The translations under genes and the position numbers were made by a program. A DNA stretch of 64,000 nt, taken from positions 1 through 64,000 of the forward strand of contig JADNRY010000302.1 in the NCBI GenBank assembly GCA_015501585.1, written 5' to 3'. The DNA is from Rhodocollybia butyracea (taxonomy: Eukaryota > Basidiomycota > Agaricomycetes > Agaricales > Omphalotaceae). This document shows, piece by piece, positions 1-12,780 of this stretch (positions are counted from its first letter, which is position 1; every line of letters begins with the position of its first letter). The notes beneath the pieces are model-generated. The model was not told the origin of the DNA. It saw only the letters and a list, made by a program, of their open reading frames with translations, and did no database searches.

Positions 1-808
1 GGAGGAAACAGGCAACGGATGGGATGAAAGACCAAATGGAAGCAATTTTGCAAGAGATCTGTAGCACTGAAAATGGTAGACTAATGCGCAAGGTGACACT
101 GCAGTTTTCTCTTTCGTACAATGGCTTACCTTTTCGGAAGAGGCTCGGTCTCCGCCGCTCGCTACCTACTGATGAATCTCAATTTGTCCAGCCTCTGCTG
201 ACGATGATGGAAGACCATCGGCTTGACTTCCATCGTACTATCAGATTGCTCAGCTTCTTCAAACCTTCCGATGATGATACCATGGCTAAATTTATTCAAA
301 ACATCCTCAACAATGTTTCGCCTACCGAACTCCGAATGGTCAACATGGATTCTGCCAGGAAAGATTGGGAACAGTGGTTAAGAAAATTCCAAGGGCGTGT
401 TGAAGAAGATCGAGAATGTTGGAAGAATACTGCTGGAGACGGTGTCGATTTGGGTGAACTATATGATATGAGGACCCAAGAGGCAAAGACAGCAAATCCC
501 CGATTTGTGTTGAGGCAGTGGGTACTAGAGGAGATCATCAAACAAGTTGAGAATGATCAAGAAAAGGGCAAAAGACAGTTGGCGAAGGTTATGCACGTAA
601 GATACTTTTTGGGCTGTGCTGAACTGAGACTGATTGAACCTAGATGGCTAGCAACCCGTTTGAGGAATGGGGTGGCGAGCTTGCTGAGATGGGGTTGGAT
701 GCGGAAGGAGACGAGCTGAGCGCGGACTCGGAGGAACAACAGGAGAGACGGTATTGTGGCATAGGTGAAGGAAGTATGCTGGGCTTCCAATGTAGCTGCT
801 CAAGTTGA
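1..808 (+). CDS. SelO family protein AMPylase, C-terminal part (5' end outside window)
   Basis: This is the C-terminal part of a SelO/YdiU (UPF0061) pseudokinase, which in other organisms AMPylates proteins in mitochondria or bacteria during redox stress. The frame is open from base 3, so the start lies upstream. Family marks are the KRLGLRR segment, NPRFVLRQWVLEEII, and the end RYCGIGEGSMLGFQCSCSS. The last four residues are CSCSS-type: a cysteine stands where animal SELENOO has selenocysteine. I infer two introns. One is 93-140 (48 nt, in frame, so it reads through as coding); removing it restores LMRKRLGL. The other is 597-643 (47 nt) and joins MH to MASNPF. Exons are therefore 1-92, 141-596 and 644-808. 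The family identification is firm; the first intron is inferred from family alignment only. Confidence 0.88.
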
Positions 809-1003
809 GCGCCGCAATCAGATGCTTCGCGTGTAAATTACTAAAAGTTAAGTAGTAAGCTATGTATTTTTCGGAGATTCAAAACTTTGAATGGACGCCG
901 ACAAATGCCGGTCGAGGAAATATCTATCAGTTCCTGTCTGTTCTTTGTCTCTGACCATCATCTATTCTTCCTTTTGTATATTCTCTATTTTATTTTCCAC
1001 CAA

Positions 1004-2524
1004 ATGCCCCGTTATACGGCTGTACCTGTACAAGAACAAGAAGAATCCAGAGAGCTCGCGGATGCATTCGGCTCTGACAATGAGGACGAGGATGAAACGT
1101 CGCCCTTGCGTCCACAAGTTCAGGATATAGATATAGAAGCCTCGGCTGGGCTTCCACCTACCTCTAGCGATCTGCCTGGTACTTTCTATGATTTCGAGTC
1201 CTGGGATTCGAATCCGCCTCCTGGTTCTCCTCCACCGTTTACTCGCGCGCTGCCTAATAATAATATTGGCAACAACAACGGTATCCTTCCAAGCTCACCC
1301 ATTCGCCCTACATTTGATCGTCCGCGCCCTACATTTATCCGTAGACTCATGGGCGCTGTGTTACCCACGCATTATACACAGTTACCTTCAGAAGATTCTT
1401 CCATCGCACGTCGTCGCTTCGGTGGCGGCCAGGAACTTGATGGCGTCTTTGCGAATGTGATGGCCAAACCTGCGCCAGCGGCCGAGTCTCGTTTCGTGCG
1501 TGACGACCATGGAAATATACATCTCGTCCCAGAGGAGAACCAGAAGGAACCTCCGCCAAGTTATGAGGTAGCTCGTGCTGATACGGCGCCAGCTTACTGG
1601 GAAACTACCGTACATGCGCCTGCACTGGCCAACGGAGGTGAGGGCGGAGACATGCTCATCGACGAGTTGCCTTCGGGTTCGGTATGGGTGTTTTTACTCA
1701 ACGTCTCGATATCCTTCTTCTTCCAATTTGTCGGTTTCCTCCTTACATTCATACTGCACACTTCTCACGCGGCCAAATACGGGTCCCGTGCCGGGCTTGG
1801 ATTGACACTCATCCAGTACGGGTTCTACTCTCGCAGCGCCTCTATTGGTGGTTGGAGTGACGACGGCAATGGTGATGGTTCTCAGATCATCACAACTGAT
1901 CGCAGTGACGTCCCAATGCCCAGTAGTTTAAGTCTAAATGGGACTGTCATTGATCCTAGTGACATAGAGATAGTCCCTGGCGTTAGCTCTCGGGACTGGC
2001 TGTCTTTCCTTCTCATGACAATAGGTGAGAATTCGGTTATTCGGTGCTCTTTTATTACACCATCCTGACCAGTCGTTAGGATGGTTCCTTCTCCTGTCGT
2101 CAACCGTTTCGTTTTGGCGTGTCAAGAGATGGGAGTCATCTATCCGCTCGTCTACTTCTACGAGCGCTAGTACTTCTCGTACCACCGACTCTACGCCACC
2201 ACCACCAGGCTCGCAATTCCTCACCCGGGAACAATACGAGAACGATCTTCTAATGCGACGAAATCTTGCAACTGTATTTGGTGTCAATCTCGAAGAATCA
2301 GGGGCAGATACGCAAGAGCTTATTGCTCACAGTGGTGGAGCATGGGGAGGCAGCAACTCAGGAAGAGTGCACGTAGATGAAAATGGTCATGCGATTGTTA
2401 TTCCGGGCCAGGAAGCTCTCGAAGAGGTACTGACATTTTGCTTTATTATCTGATTTCTTCTGACATTCATTTCCGCATGCAGATTAGGCTGGCCAGGGAT
2501 TTGAGGGCTGCGGGACTTTTGTGA
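1004..2524 (+). CDS. Bsd2/Ndfip-like membrane adaptor of Nedd4-family ubiquitin ligases
   Basis: Predicted 469-residue protein in three exons (1004-2024, 2080-2426, 2483-2524). Yeast Bsd2 and animal Ndfip recruit Rsp5/Nedd4 ligases to Golgi and endosomal cargo such as metal transporters. The N-terminal half is polar and acidic and carries a PPPSYE motif, the PY motif that binds WW domains. Three hydrophobic segments follow: VWVFLLNVSISFFFQFVGFL, the segment through TFILHTS and GLTLIQYGFYS, and WLSFLLMTIGWFLLLSSTV, the last one split by an intron. LPSGSVWVFLLN and HAAKYGSRAGLGLTLIQYG are typical of the family. I chose the Met at 1004; a longer open frame exists upstream but begins with a non-ATG codon. 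Introns are 55 and 56 nt with GT-AG ends, and phases agree. Confidence 0.88.
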
Positions 2525-2851
2525 TTCAGTCAAAGCGTCGCTCGTTTGTCATACCTACACTCATCGACTTCCTTGCTTCATTTTCATTCGCTCAATCTGT
2601 ATTTGTCCGCCCTCAAAGTTTGTATTTATTGATTTATTTGCTAGTTTAAATTTTGGTTGAGAATATAAGGATATTAATCAAGTATATAAACGAAGGTTAC
2701 GCTCAGGAGGTTTTGATCACTGAAAACATAATTCATGTTTGAGCTCAGTTCAAGCACTGCGCGTCTCAAGCGCGCCTAAAGAAAGTTTCGCGTCAAGGTC
2801 ACGTTTTACACTTACTGGTGACGCGTCCTTTCGAATTCCTTAACTTGCACC
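2525..2851. other. Intergenic spacer between the Bsd2-like gene and RPN7
   Basis: This 327-bp spacer holds the 3' flank of the Bsd2-like gene and the presumed promoter of RPN7. It is AT-rich in the middle. I see no other gene or repeat in it. Confidence 0.5.
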
Positions 2852-4287
2852 ATGGCCGACGATATTGTTCTACCAATCCCCAATCTCGTAGCTGCTCAGT
2901 CTCTCTTCGTTCTCTCCAATCCCTCTTTAAGTCGTTTGCATGATGAAGCCCGCACGGCTGCTCTCAAAGCAATCAAAGACGACGGTAAATCCATCTGCTA
3001 ACAACGTCGTGGTTTCTAATAATCTTCATTCAGAAATGGCTCCATACTACCAGCTAATAACATCTTCATCAAAACCACTCTTGCCTCTAGACTCTAATCT
3101 TCTTGCCTCCATGCAAGAAGCCAACGCTGCTACACTCAAATCACTAGACGAAACCCTCGAATCAGCGAAAAAGACCGAGGGAGAGTCTGAAATATCCGAT
3201 GCCTTGAAAGCCCGTGCCAATTTTCTGACACGGATCGGAGAAAAAGACAAAGCTGTCGAGGCACAGAAGCTGGCTCTAGAAAAGACGCCAGGTTTAGGAA
3301 GCAGAATCGATATTGTTCTGACGCTTGTCAGAATTGGGTACTTTTGGAATGATGAATCATTAATAGTATGGGGCATGGACAAGGCTGAAAAGTGAGTTTT
3401 ATTTACTGCGGTGAGATCAGAGGGTTGACGTTGTTGTATAAGGCTGATTGAGGAAGGAGGCGACTGGGATCGCAGGAACCGCCTGAAGGTCTATCAAGGC
3501 CAACACTTGATCTCTAATCGCCAGTTCAAACGTGGCGGAGAGCTTCTTTTGGACGCTCTCTCCACGTTTACCGCTTCGGAACTGGTCACTTATAACGAAT
3601 TCGTTTCTCTGGCGGTCATCGCTGGTACTTTGACTCTAAGTAGAGTGGATATCAAGAAAAAGGTTGATTTAATTCTCTATACACCTTTGCAGACCCATTC
3701 TTATTGAAAACAGTTGATTGGCTCTCCAGAAGTAAACCAAACGCTTCCAGAGCTCCCTGTTCTGGGTGATCTGGTCAAGAACCTCTACGAATGCCATTAC
3801 GACAAATTCTTCCGTGCTCTAGGTAAATTAAGCAGTGCATACCACAGGTGGCATACGTGCTGATAATTTCTATCAAAGCTCTTCTCGAGCAAAATCTTCT
3901 TCTGCCGTCTCGCATTCTTGCTCCTCATGCACGTTTCTACGTACGCGAGATGCGTATCCTAGCTTATGCTCAGCTTTTGGAGAGTTACCGAAGTTTGACC
4001 CTGGAGAGTTTGGCACAAGCGTTTGGTGTCAGCGTAGAGTTTGTCGATAGGTTTGTGTCTCCCTGTATGATGCCTCGATGATATTAACCTCATCCAATCA
4101 CAGCGAGCTGTCGCGTTTCATCTCGACAGGGCGTATACATGCCTCGATAGATAAAGTGCATGGCGTCGTTGAGACTACCAAAACATCAGAAGCTTGGGGA
4201 AAGAAGACACAGCAGTTTGAGCAGGTTATACGGCAGGGTGATATATTATTGAATGAAGTGCAGAGGTTAAGCAAGGTTTTGTACTAG
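2852..4287 (+). CDS. RPN7: 26S proteasome regulatory subunit Rpn7 (PSMD6)
   Basis: Lid subunit of the 19S regulatory particle, which helps assemble the lid around the deubiquitinase Rpn11. Six exons (2852-2984, 3034-3391, 3443-3662, 3714-3822, 3879-4050, 4104-4287) give 391 residues, the usual family length, with all phases consistent. Recognisable segments are the central TPR-like part ([40 protein letters not shown]), then [15 protein letters not shown], and the C-terminal PCI domain ([38 protein letters not shown]), ending in a helix [17 protein letters not shown]. Introns are 49-56 nt GT-AG. The start Met is followed by [11 protein letters not shown], and no better upstream start exists. 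Identification is firm. Confidence 0.94.
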
Positions 4288-4926
4288 TTTGTCTGTACCT
4301 GACTCCAGGCCGTGTCTCTTGGTCTTCCAATCTTAGTGCATAATGATGATCTCAACTTTAAGTTTGACAGGGAAGGACTTGGAAGAGAGGGAGGCTCAAA
4401 TCTTGAATGGTGTTGGATATGTCTCACAATCTGGTCAATGGGCCATAAGTAGCAGTTGTATTGTCTGACACTTGTCAGTTTTCTCATGATATTCCTTAGC
4501 CCTTCGATGATGAGTACACTTGGCTGAATAACTCAGCTAATCTGGTCATTTACAATGAGTCTAAGTCACTTTTCGCTGTGATATGTCTATATTTCATGAA
4601 ATACTATTTGTGAATTATTTATCATATTTATGAAACGTGAATAGGATACAAATCATAATAAAAATGTGCAATGAAGATACAATACACTTGTCAAGGTCAT
4701 AAGCATGAAGCTCAATAAACAGTCTTGTGTAACAGCTGGGTGTTTTAATGTGAGTGAACTTAGCCAAACTGATAACGACAGCAATCACGCAAGAAAATGA
4801 GGGGAAAAGAGAAGGAAACATCATGAGCACATATTCAAGGAGGTAAGAAATAATAAGCACTGCGTACCATACACCACACACTGCGAGCTTCAAGTTGCAG
4901 CTTGAATCGTAGCTGGTAGCTGCTCG
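4288..4926. other. Convergent 3' spacer between RPN7 and the Ca2+-ATPase gene
   Basis: These 639 bp lie between two convergent gene ends and presumably hold both 3' UTRs. The sequence is AT-rich. No open frame here has family features, and I see no repeat. Confidence 0.5.
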
Positions 4927-7900
4927 TTATAGGATGTTCTGGTCACCACCAAACCGTTTATAGGCAGGGTCATCAGGCGCAGTTTCGGGGTGTAACTGTA
5001 ATTTGCCTTCCCACAGAGCAGCAGAGGATTTGGAAGGATCATTGGATGTCGGATCGGACAGTGTACCACCCCCTTGGCGGTAGCCATGGGTAGCAACAGC
5101 CCCAGCAATCAGAGTAGGTGCCATAGTAAGAAGAGAAGATCTGCAAGAGCGAGTAAGGTCAGTTAGCTATTCACCCTGCAGAGATATAGGCACCCACATT
5201 CGTAATGGTTCCTGATCTCCGTTTAATCTTGCGGAACGACTTTTGCCAACAAATGACGAAGACCGTAAACGACCTCCACGAACATGAGAGAATGTGCTAA
5301 GGTTGTCACGGACAATAGATATAGCGCCACTCCAACCTTCTTGGTCAACAGCTGACGTAGGAAGTACTTCTGGTTTACCGAACAGTCCCATTTTACCGAA
5401 TAGTTTTTCAAAGGGCTCGTTGGGAAGCAGACGAATAAGGGCTCCAAGTGGAATCGAGACGATGCCCAGAGCAAGTGAGATACCCCAAATTTTACCGTCA
5501 ACAGGAGTTACTTGGAAAGCGGCTCCACCAACGAAGACGATCAACACCTGAACAACGATTTCTACACACCGTGGTTAGCACACAGAAGAATTGTACGCAA
5601 TGAAAATAAGTTACCAATGAGCGTGATAGCTATAAAGTACCAGTTGTTCAATACTCCCTCGAAAATATTAAGATTCCGGTCCAGTCTCCTCGAGTTCACA
5701 GAATTAAAAATCTGAGCAAACACAAACGTGTTAAAAACCAGGGTCTGCACGATCGTATCGTTCTTCGTCGATGATTCAAGGCCAAGAATTCGAAGACCAA
5801 GAAAATGGAATATTAGCGTGATGATAATCTGGTATGTGCTTTGAAACATAATCTGTTTGTACATGTCAACAGAGAACAACGGTGCATTCTTTCTTTCGGG
5901 CTTTCGATTGAGAAGAGCCTCTGATGCAGGATCAGTAGCTAATGCTAGAGCAGCGAACGTGTCCATGATAATGTTTATCCACAGCAACTGAACAGCGGAC
6001 AGAACGGAAGTCTCCTCATTGGAGGCCACAGCCGAAACAAAAGTGATAACAACAGCGGTAACGTTGGTCGAAATCTGGAATTGTAAGAATTTTCGAACTG
6101 CGTCGTTGACACAGCGTCCCCAAATGATTGCCTTGACAATGGAAGCAAAATTATCATCCATAAGGATGATATCTGAGGCCTCCTTTGCGACTTCAGTGCC
6201 AGCGATACCCATGGAGAAACCAACGTTGGCTGTCTTCAGGGCAGGACCATCGTTCGTTCCGTCACCGGTAACTCCGACAAGCTCGCCCATGTGCTTCAGT
6301 GTCTCTACGAGGATTTTCTTGTCCTCCGGAGAGGAGCGGGCAAGGACTTGAAGGCGAGGTACGATCTCGATCATCTCGGGTTGAGAAAGTTTGCGGAAGA
6401 CAGGGCCTTCCATGATGATACCGCCCTTGGTGAAGATACCGCACTGCGAGGCGATAGAGCGAGCCGTGAGGACATTATCTCCTGTGCACATCTTTACAGT
6501 AACACCGGCTCGATGGCACTTGGCAACAGCTTCACGGACTCCATCACGCAGTGGATCTTCCAAACCAGCAATGGCAACGAGAGTAAGATCTTGAGCAAGG
6601 TCATTGTAGTCCACCTATAGAGAAATAAGCACAGAAACATGTGGTGTCCACTCGAAAAACGAACCTCCCCCTCTTCATCGACTTTCGCTCCTGTTGGAGG
6701 CCACTGCTCAAAGTCCCGGTAACAGACAGAGATCGTTCGAAGCATCTGGTTGGCGTAGAAAATGATAGTACGGCTAATATTGTCCGCCGAAAGTTCGTCA
6801 ATCTCCTTGGTTTCTATGTCATCGGAAGTAGGCTTGTCCTGATCAGGTCTCCCCACGACGACGTGTCGAATGCACTTCTTGCTAAGTATTTCGCTGGCAC
6901 CCTTCACATAGAAGCGATATCGTCTGCCTGTATGAACAACGACACCCATGGCCTTCCGTTCGGAAGAGAAAGGAATCACTTGGAGTACTTTGCCTTTCGG
7001 ATCGACCTTCGTCTCGCTCTCGTTACCCGATAACCCATAGGCAGCACGAGTCGTGTGATAATCCGGCCATTCCAACTCACTCGCAAATTTCAAGAAAGCC
7101 GTTTCCGTCTTGCTACCCACAAACACTAGTTCACCCGTCTGGGGATCAGTGTCCTGGAAAGCGGTGGAGTTGAGAGCAATAGACTCATTGAACAGCTGTT
7201 GTAAAGTAGGCGAGAGAATGGTATTGAGCTGAGATTGATCCAAAGAGAAATCAAGAGCGTGTTTCCTCGCAGGCAACGCGCGCTGCACGGCTTTACTCGG
7301 TTGCTCTTCTGCATTGGTTCTGCCCTCGTTTTCCCTCAAGGTTCGAACGAACTTGGCGTGTATCCCAATCGAACCGGCTACGACAGTCATGTCGTTCTGA
7401 GTTAAGGTGCCTGTTTTGTCGGTACAGACAACGCTAGCATTTGCCATTGTTTCGCAAGAGCCAAGAACACGGACAAGAAGTTTCTCTTTGGTCATCCTTT
7501 TGGTTGCAAAGGCAAGCGCGATCGTGACAGCCAAAGGCAGGCCTAACATGAGCTCACAGGTTAGCAATACTACTTCGATCAGCAGAGAGAGAAACTTGCC
7601 TTCGGGCACAGCAACGACAATTAAAGTCACAGATATGATCAAAATATTGACAAAAGCGATACCCTTTTGGCTTGCGGTTCTCACTGGCTCGCCGGTACCC
7701 AGTTGAACGAAGAACCGAATCATGAGGGCGGTGAACAAGATCAGTCCAGCGGCTGAACCGAGTTTTGCAATCAGCTCCGCCAAGTCGTTAAGTTTGAGCT
7801 GTAAAGGTGTGTTTTCCGAATCGCCACGAAGAGCTAACAAACACTGTAAGTCAGAGTAAAAGAGTGTAGTGAGGTAACAAACCCATCATAATGCGACCAT

Positions 7901-9831
7901 TGAAACTCTTTTGACCAACAGCAACTATGACATACCGTCCTACACCTTCGAGAACTTTGCTACCAGACACGACGAAGCAGTCAACATGAGCCAGTTCAGA
8001 ACCGTGCGCTAGAAGCAGATAATTTCAATGCTAATTTCAGCTGAGGCAAGGAAGCCCACGACGAACCACTTTTATCGTCTGCGTGCTTCTCTCTCAAAGC
8101 CGTCCAGTCGTCCCAGGACACTTTACGAATAGCGTCACTCTCACCCGTGGCACCGCTCTCATCGCATCTGCAATTGTGGCCACTGAGGAATACTCCATCA
8201 CAGGGAACGATTTCGCCAGGTTCGAGCAAAGCGATATCGCCGACCACGACGTCCTGGGTTACAATCAAAATAAGGACATTGAATATTTCGAATTAAATGC
8301 GTACCTTGATGTCGACAACCTTCTCTAAACCACCCCGAATAACTTTGACTCCTCGTTCTTCCTTTTTGTCATTCAAGGATTTGAACTGTTTCTCTTTCTG
8401 CCAATCATTAAGAGAGCCAACGACGACCTAGATATAGTTGAGTCGCGGACAGGTATAACAAACTGTTCAACGATGCCTACCACGATACAAATGGCAACAA
8501 TGATTGCTACACCTTCCACCCAGTCGACCTTGGGTCCTGTATGGGGTGTGCCTGGAAACAGTGAATAAATGCCGTAGTGATGATAAATTCGACTCACCAA
8601 AGTCCTGGAAGAATCCCAAAGCCAAACTGACTACGGCGGCTACACTGAGCAGTATTAAAACCTTGTCCTTCATCGCGGCCGCCATGAGCGCAATCAACGA
8701 TTTGCTTTTCCGCACTGGAAGCACATTGGTCCCATATATCTCTTTCCTCTTCTCTAAAGTAGACCGAAAAGCACCAGAAGCATCAAAATTCTGCAAGTCA
8801 AAGGCTCCACTTGGTAGGTCCCTGTTGTGAGGAAATGAATTTACAGAAGGCGTCGATCCCGACTTGACAATGTCTCCCTCGCCATCTGCGGCATCGGGTT
8901 GAGTCAGTACAATCGCAGGCGCATTTGGTGCATGACGATGAGAAGCACCCTCCCCCGCTCCAAGCTCATTTCCACCAACTCCTTGTTTGACGACCCCAGA
9001 ATCCGAATCATGCCTCTCTTTTCGTGGAGCCTGAGAGCCAAGTCCTCGAGTAGGATCGACACCCAAACCCTTTAATAATCCGTTTATACCACCAAGCCTA
9101 TTCAGTGAATCATAGCTTTTTGGATCGAGCATTCGTGCGAGCGTCAGCGGAGTAAAAGCAAAAGGAGCGGTGTCCATTTCTTCATCTTCCTCGTCCAATT
9201 CGGCCTGAGTTTTTACCTCGCCATCTTTTGATTTTTCCACGTCCGTAGATGCACGCTCTTTTCCTTTGCGGGTTGTAGCATCTCGTGTATACGCCGGGCT
9301 GGAAACGCGGGTCCCATCAGAAGTGTTTGTTTTGATATGACTGAGCTCGCTGGTACCACGAGGCGAATGAGAGTCAGGATCAGTGCCAGCCTCTGTATTA
9401 GACGACGCAAAGCTGTTGTCAGTCGCCGTACTTCCCTTCCGTTTGTGAGAGTGTCCAGTATTTCCTATGCCACTGGGAGACAACAAAGCATATGAATCAC
9501 CGCCGCTTTTCGCATTAGGATAATTTTCCCTAAGAGCAAGCGTAGATCTGGGCTCAAAATGAACAGAAGACCTGTTGGATAATGTCGGTGAAGGTGGCAC
9601 CGTCAAGATGGAAGAATGTATGGAAGAGCTGTCCGCAGCTGAACTGGATGGCGAATTTGGATATGGAACATCTAGATGGCCCGCCGTTGTTGGAGAAAGC
9701 AAAGTTGTGTCTAATGTTGGTAAAGGACGCGTTGAATGCGAACCAGCTGGCGAAGATAGCGGTGAAGAAGATGGAGAACTGTCGTCAATATCAGGAACCT
9801 GAATACGGATTTCGGGAGAATTAGGAGACAT
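4927..9831 (-). CDS. Pmc1-type Ca2+-transporting P-type ATPase
   Basis: P2B calcium pump that moves cytosolic Ca2+ into the vacuole (fungal Pmc1) or out of the cell (animal PMCA). I rebuilt ten exons: 9831-8598, 8551-8481, 8427-8305, 8253-8067, 8008-7883, 7833-7600, 7542-6665, 6614-5615, 5561-5198, 5140-4927. They are phase-consistent and give 1476 residues. In order: a Ser/Pro-rich cytosolic N-terminus of about 340 residues; TM1 near SVAAVVSLALGFFQDFG; the actuator motif ATGES; VAVPEG in the ion-binding helix; the phosphorylation site DKTGTLTQNDM; KGASEILSKKC in the nucleotide domain; the hinge TGDGTNDGPALK, in the PMCA form with GPAL; then the C-terminal helices. The intron at 7543-7599 begins GCAAGT (GC-AG) and is in frame, so it is easily missed. 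Vacuolar location is inferred from fungal relatives. Confidence 0.94.
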
Positions 9832-10639
9832 CGTAATGTAGGGCGAAAAATTTAGACCAGTCTTTGCAAGGCTGTTTTATGGAGACAAGAAAGACCAAGA
9901 AGACGAAAACTGCTGTTTACAGCGTCATGAAAGCTGTTAAACGAACCGTGACTCAGGAACCCGGCTGGTTCGATCGATTCGTAATCAAATGATTACGTAT
10001 GTGAACAACGACTTGAACATTTCTCTTCAAGCCTATGCCCCAAGATTGGAGCTCTGGAGTCAATAATTCTGACGTCAAAGTTTTCACTTTATCATACTAT
10101 CATCCCGCGAGCGGATTTTTTTTAACTCAGAGAAAAAAAAAAAAGAGTACATAATGAGCACAATAAGCTTGGTCAAATTCAGATTCAACACTCTTGGCAA
10201 CCACTCTGATCTGGATCTCTGTAGCTGTTGAACGTTGAACTCCGACGATTCATACCTTCTAGTAGCTACCGGTCAAGAACGTTTGCTACGCACTCAGTGG
10301 CAAATCTACCTCTTCACCGAGGTTTCATCGATGCTGTTTACGACAGTTATGATCGTTTCTAACAACGAGGCTCACAACTACCAGGGGTTGCATCAGACGG
10401 ACTCTGACACTGGTGTTTACTCCGCAAGTATATAACCACCATTTTACCTTGCTTATATTGACAAACTGTTACAAAGTCAAGTGAAGCCTGGTTAGTATAA
10501 TAGCGAAGGGAAATTTGCTAAAAGAGACGAGAACAATGGTTACTGCGCATCCGTGCATACATTAGTACGTGGCATGCCCAACCCCCAGGTTTCTGGTGCA
10601 GTCAATCGGAGATCTTATTCTCCATTGATGAGCTGACAC

Positions 10640-12780
10640 TGAAAATTTTTGTACTGTATGACTCTATCTTTACTTACTCCGATGACAAGTCGTGTTGTAC
10701 TTGCGGTGTACAGCATGTGCCACTGCCCACATATACGACTCTTTAGATCATATGAGATGGTCTCATTTCAACCTTTGAACCCAAGCGTTTCTTCCAGCTG
10801 CTTTATAGCATTTTCTTTCCAAGCCTCTCAAGGTCTCGGCGAGAAAAGCCTTAGCTGGTGTAGTATAACAAACTTGAGACCTGGCAGTCCTTCCTCTGCC
10901 GTCCGTTCCGATATCTATCTTGCTTTCAACAACTGACCGACGAAAGGTGTGTACGTGTTTTCCGCAAACCACTAGCGACTGAAAACGGTAGCTTGGCATA
11001 ATAGTGATCAGCTTTTTTTACCGCTGATTCGGTATGGTCTCGGGCAGTCATTTTCGTCCGCTGTTTCGATGAACTCTTGTCTACGCTGCGCTCCGTTTTT
11101 CGAGTAAGCAAAACTGTGTAAGTCGGCATGGAGCTGTAGCATGTAAGTCGGACGCGGACGCGTTTACTTCAAGTTACAGCCATCGGCCAGCTTCTACGAC
11201 TAGATTTCACTATTCGCATCCTTCCCAGTGACTCATTAACGCCAACTTAACACTAAAGCTCCTCTTTGCATTTCGAATTTTTGGAAGCGCTACAAGGCGC
11301 CAGAGCTGGTTTTTGGAGCGGGAAACTCAACAGCTATTTGTCCAGATTGGGATATTTGGCGCCCTGATCTGCAATCACGCACGCGCACCACGGTAGAACT
11401 ATATATAGACAGAGAAGTTGAGAAGCTAACAGGAGATTTTGTTACAGCAGCCTTCTCTCCATAGATAAATCTCAAAGCTGAAGCAAACCAAACACCAACG
11501 CAGTCTCTTTCTGCTGCAGCCATGACGTGCCAGTTAAAAGTGACTTGTGACTCTGAACAACTCCTGGAGAGCAGCTGCCACCATCAGAATACTTTTACAG
11601 CAACTTTACACTAAATGACAACATTCCAAGTCTCAAAATACTTACTCTATGAGGAAATCTATACTAGTAGTAATGGAGATTTTGTAGACTAAAAGAGCAT
11701 GGACCGCTCTCCAGCTTGTCTCCAGCCTCCGAGAATAAAGACAAGATCTAACTTGGCGGCAGGGCATTTCCGAACCTGCTTTTTGATGGTTACAATGCAT
11801 TTGCTCAAGGTTTCTGCTCTCAGCTTGAATACTGCCATCATCAACTGAGGCTTTGAAGGGATTATCAAGACAACAACTCCAGCAGACTCTTTGATGAAGC
11901 CTTTATACATTTATGAAATGTTCAATTGAGAGAAGCTGTCGAAAAAGACAGTCCAGGAGACTCCTTGTACTGACAAAACACTGTTAAGCGCTAACGTTCC
12001 AAAATGCATTGGAGGGTCCAACTTTTGGACCCGTAGTTCAATTTCGGCGTTTATGTGGTTTAGAGGTGTGTTGAGGCGAGTCAGTCGGCAAACAACGGTT
12101 GTTGACTGCCAAAAGCTAAAACGGGAGTCAGTAGTCTGGTGAAACTCATGGAGCTCAAGGCTCTTAAGGATAGAATGAGCCGCTACTGCGCCATCGCGAG
12201 TTCAGTGGTATGAGACTCAGAGCTTCAGAGCTTCCATATCTCCGTGGAAAGGAGTTCAAAAGAAGCTGGGACAAAGAATGATATCCAAACTACAGCTTAA
12301 AGTCTAAATGCAGAGTCTGTGTAGCCGCAATGTCGACTGGAAGGGTCAGGAAGGAAGAGTGTATTTGGCCAATTATCCCATGATTGACAAACGAAGCATA
12401 GAAAACTGATTCAGTGACGCGCACTTAGGGAACAGGGCCAGCTTGGTTCACTGATGAATGTTTGAATGCCAGTTCAATAGACAGTGGAACCTCCATATTT
12501 TCGAGCTCGTTGGTTGCATAAATAACTTGGATCCACTACGCGCGGGGTCCTGCGGCAATGTAAACTTCGAGAGGAAGTAAAAACATAATTTTCAATTTCC
12601 GAGTCGAACGCAATTTACAGCTTCACGGAATGCTCCTTGACTTCGGTACGTGTTAAGACTCCTCGTCCAGCTAGAACTGAAAGCTGCACCATAGCCTCAT
12701 AGCGGCGCAATTCGGCTGTTTCGCAGCAAGACAGCGCCCGGAGGGCTCAAGCCGGTTTACTTACCTACCGTAGTACTGGA
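10640..12780 (+). repeat. Diverged direct repeat unit, copy 1
   Basis: Collinear with the segment about 3.12-3.18 kb downstream. Anchor pairs: CAACAGCTATTTGTCC at 11328 matches CAACAGCTATTCGTCC at 14488; TGTAAGTCGGCA near 11117 matches TATAAGTCGGCA near 14266; CTTGGTTCACTGATG near 12444 matches CTTGGTTCATCAGCG near 15563; and AGCCTCATAGCGG near 12693 matches AGCCTCATGAGGC near 15868. No coding capacity is visible. Boundaries are approximate. Confidence 0.6.

Noticed and set aside
9960..9990. GGTTCGATC-like sequence suggesting a tRNA T-arm
   Set aside because: No acceptor or anticodon stem can be formed around it; I found no credible tRNA in the window.
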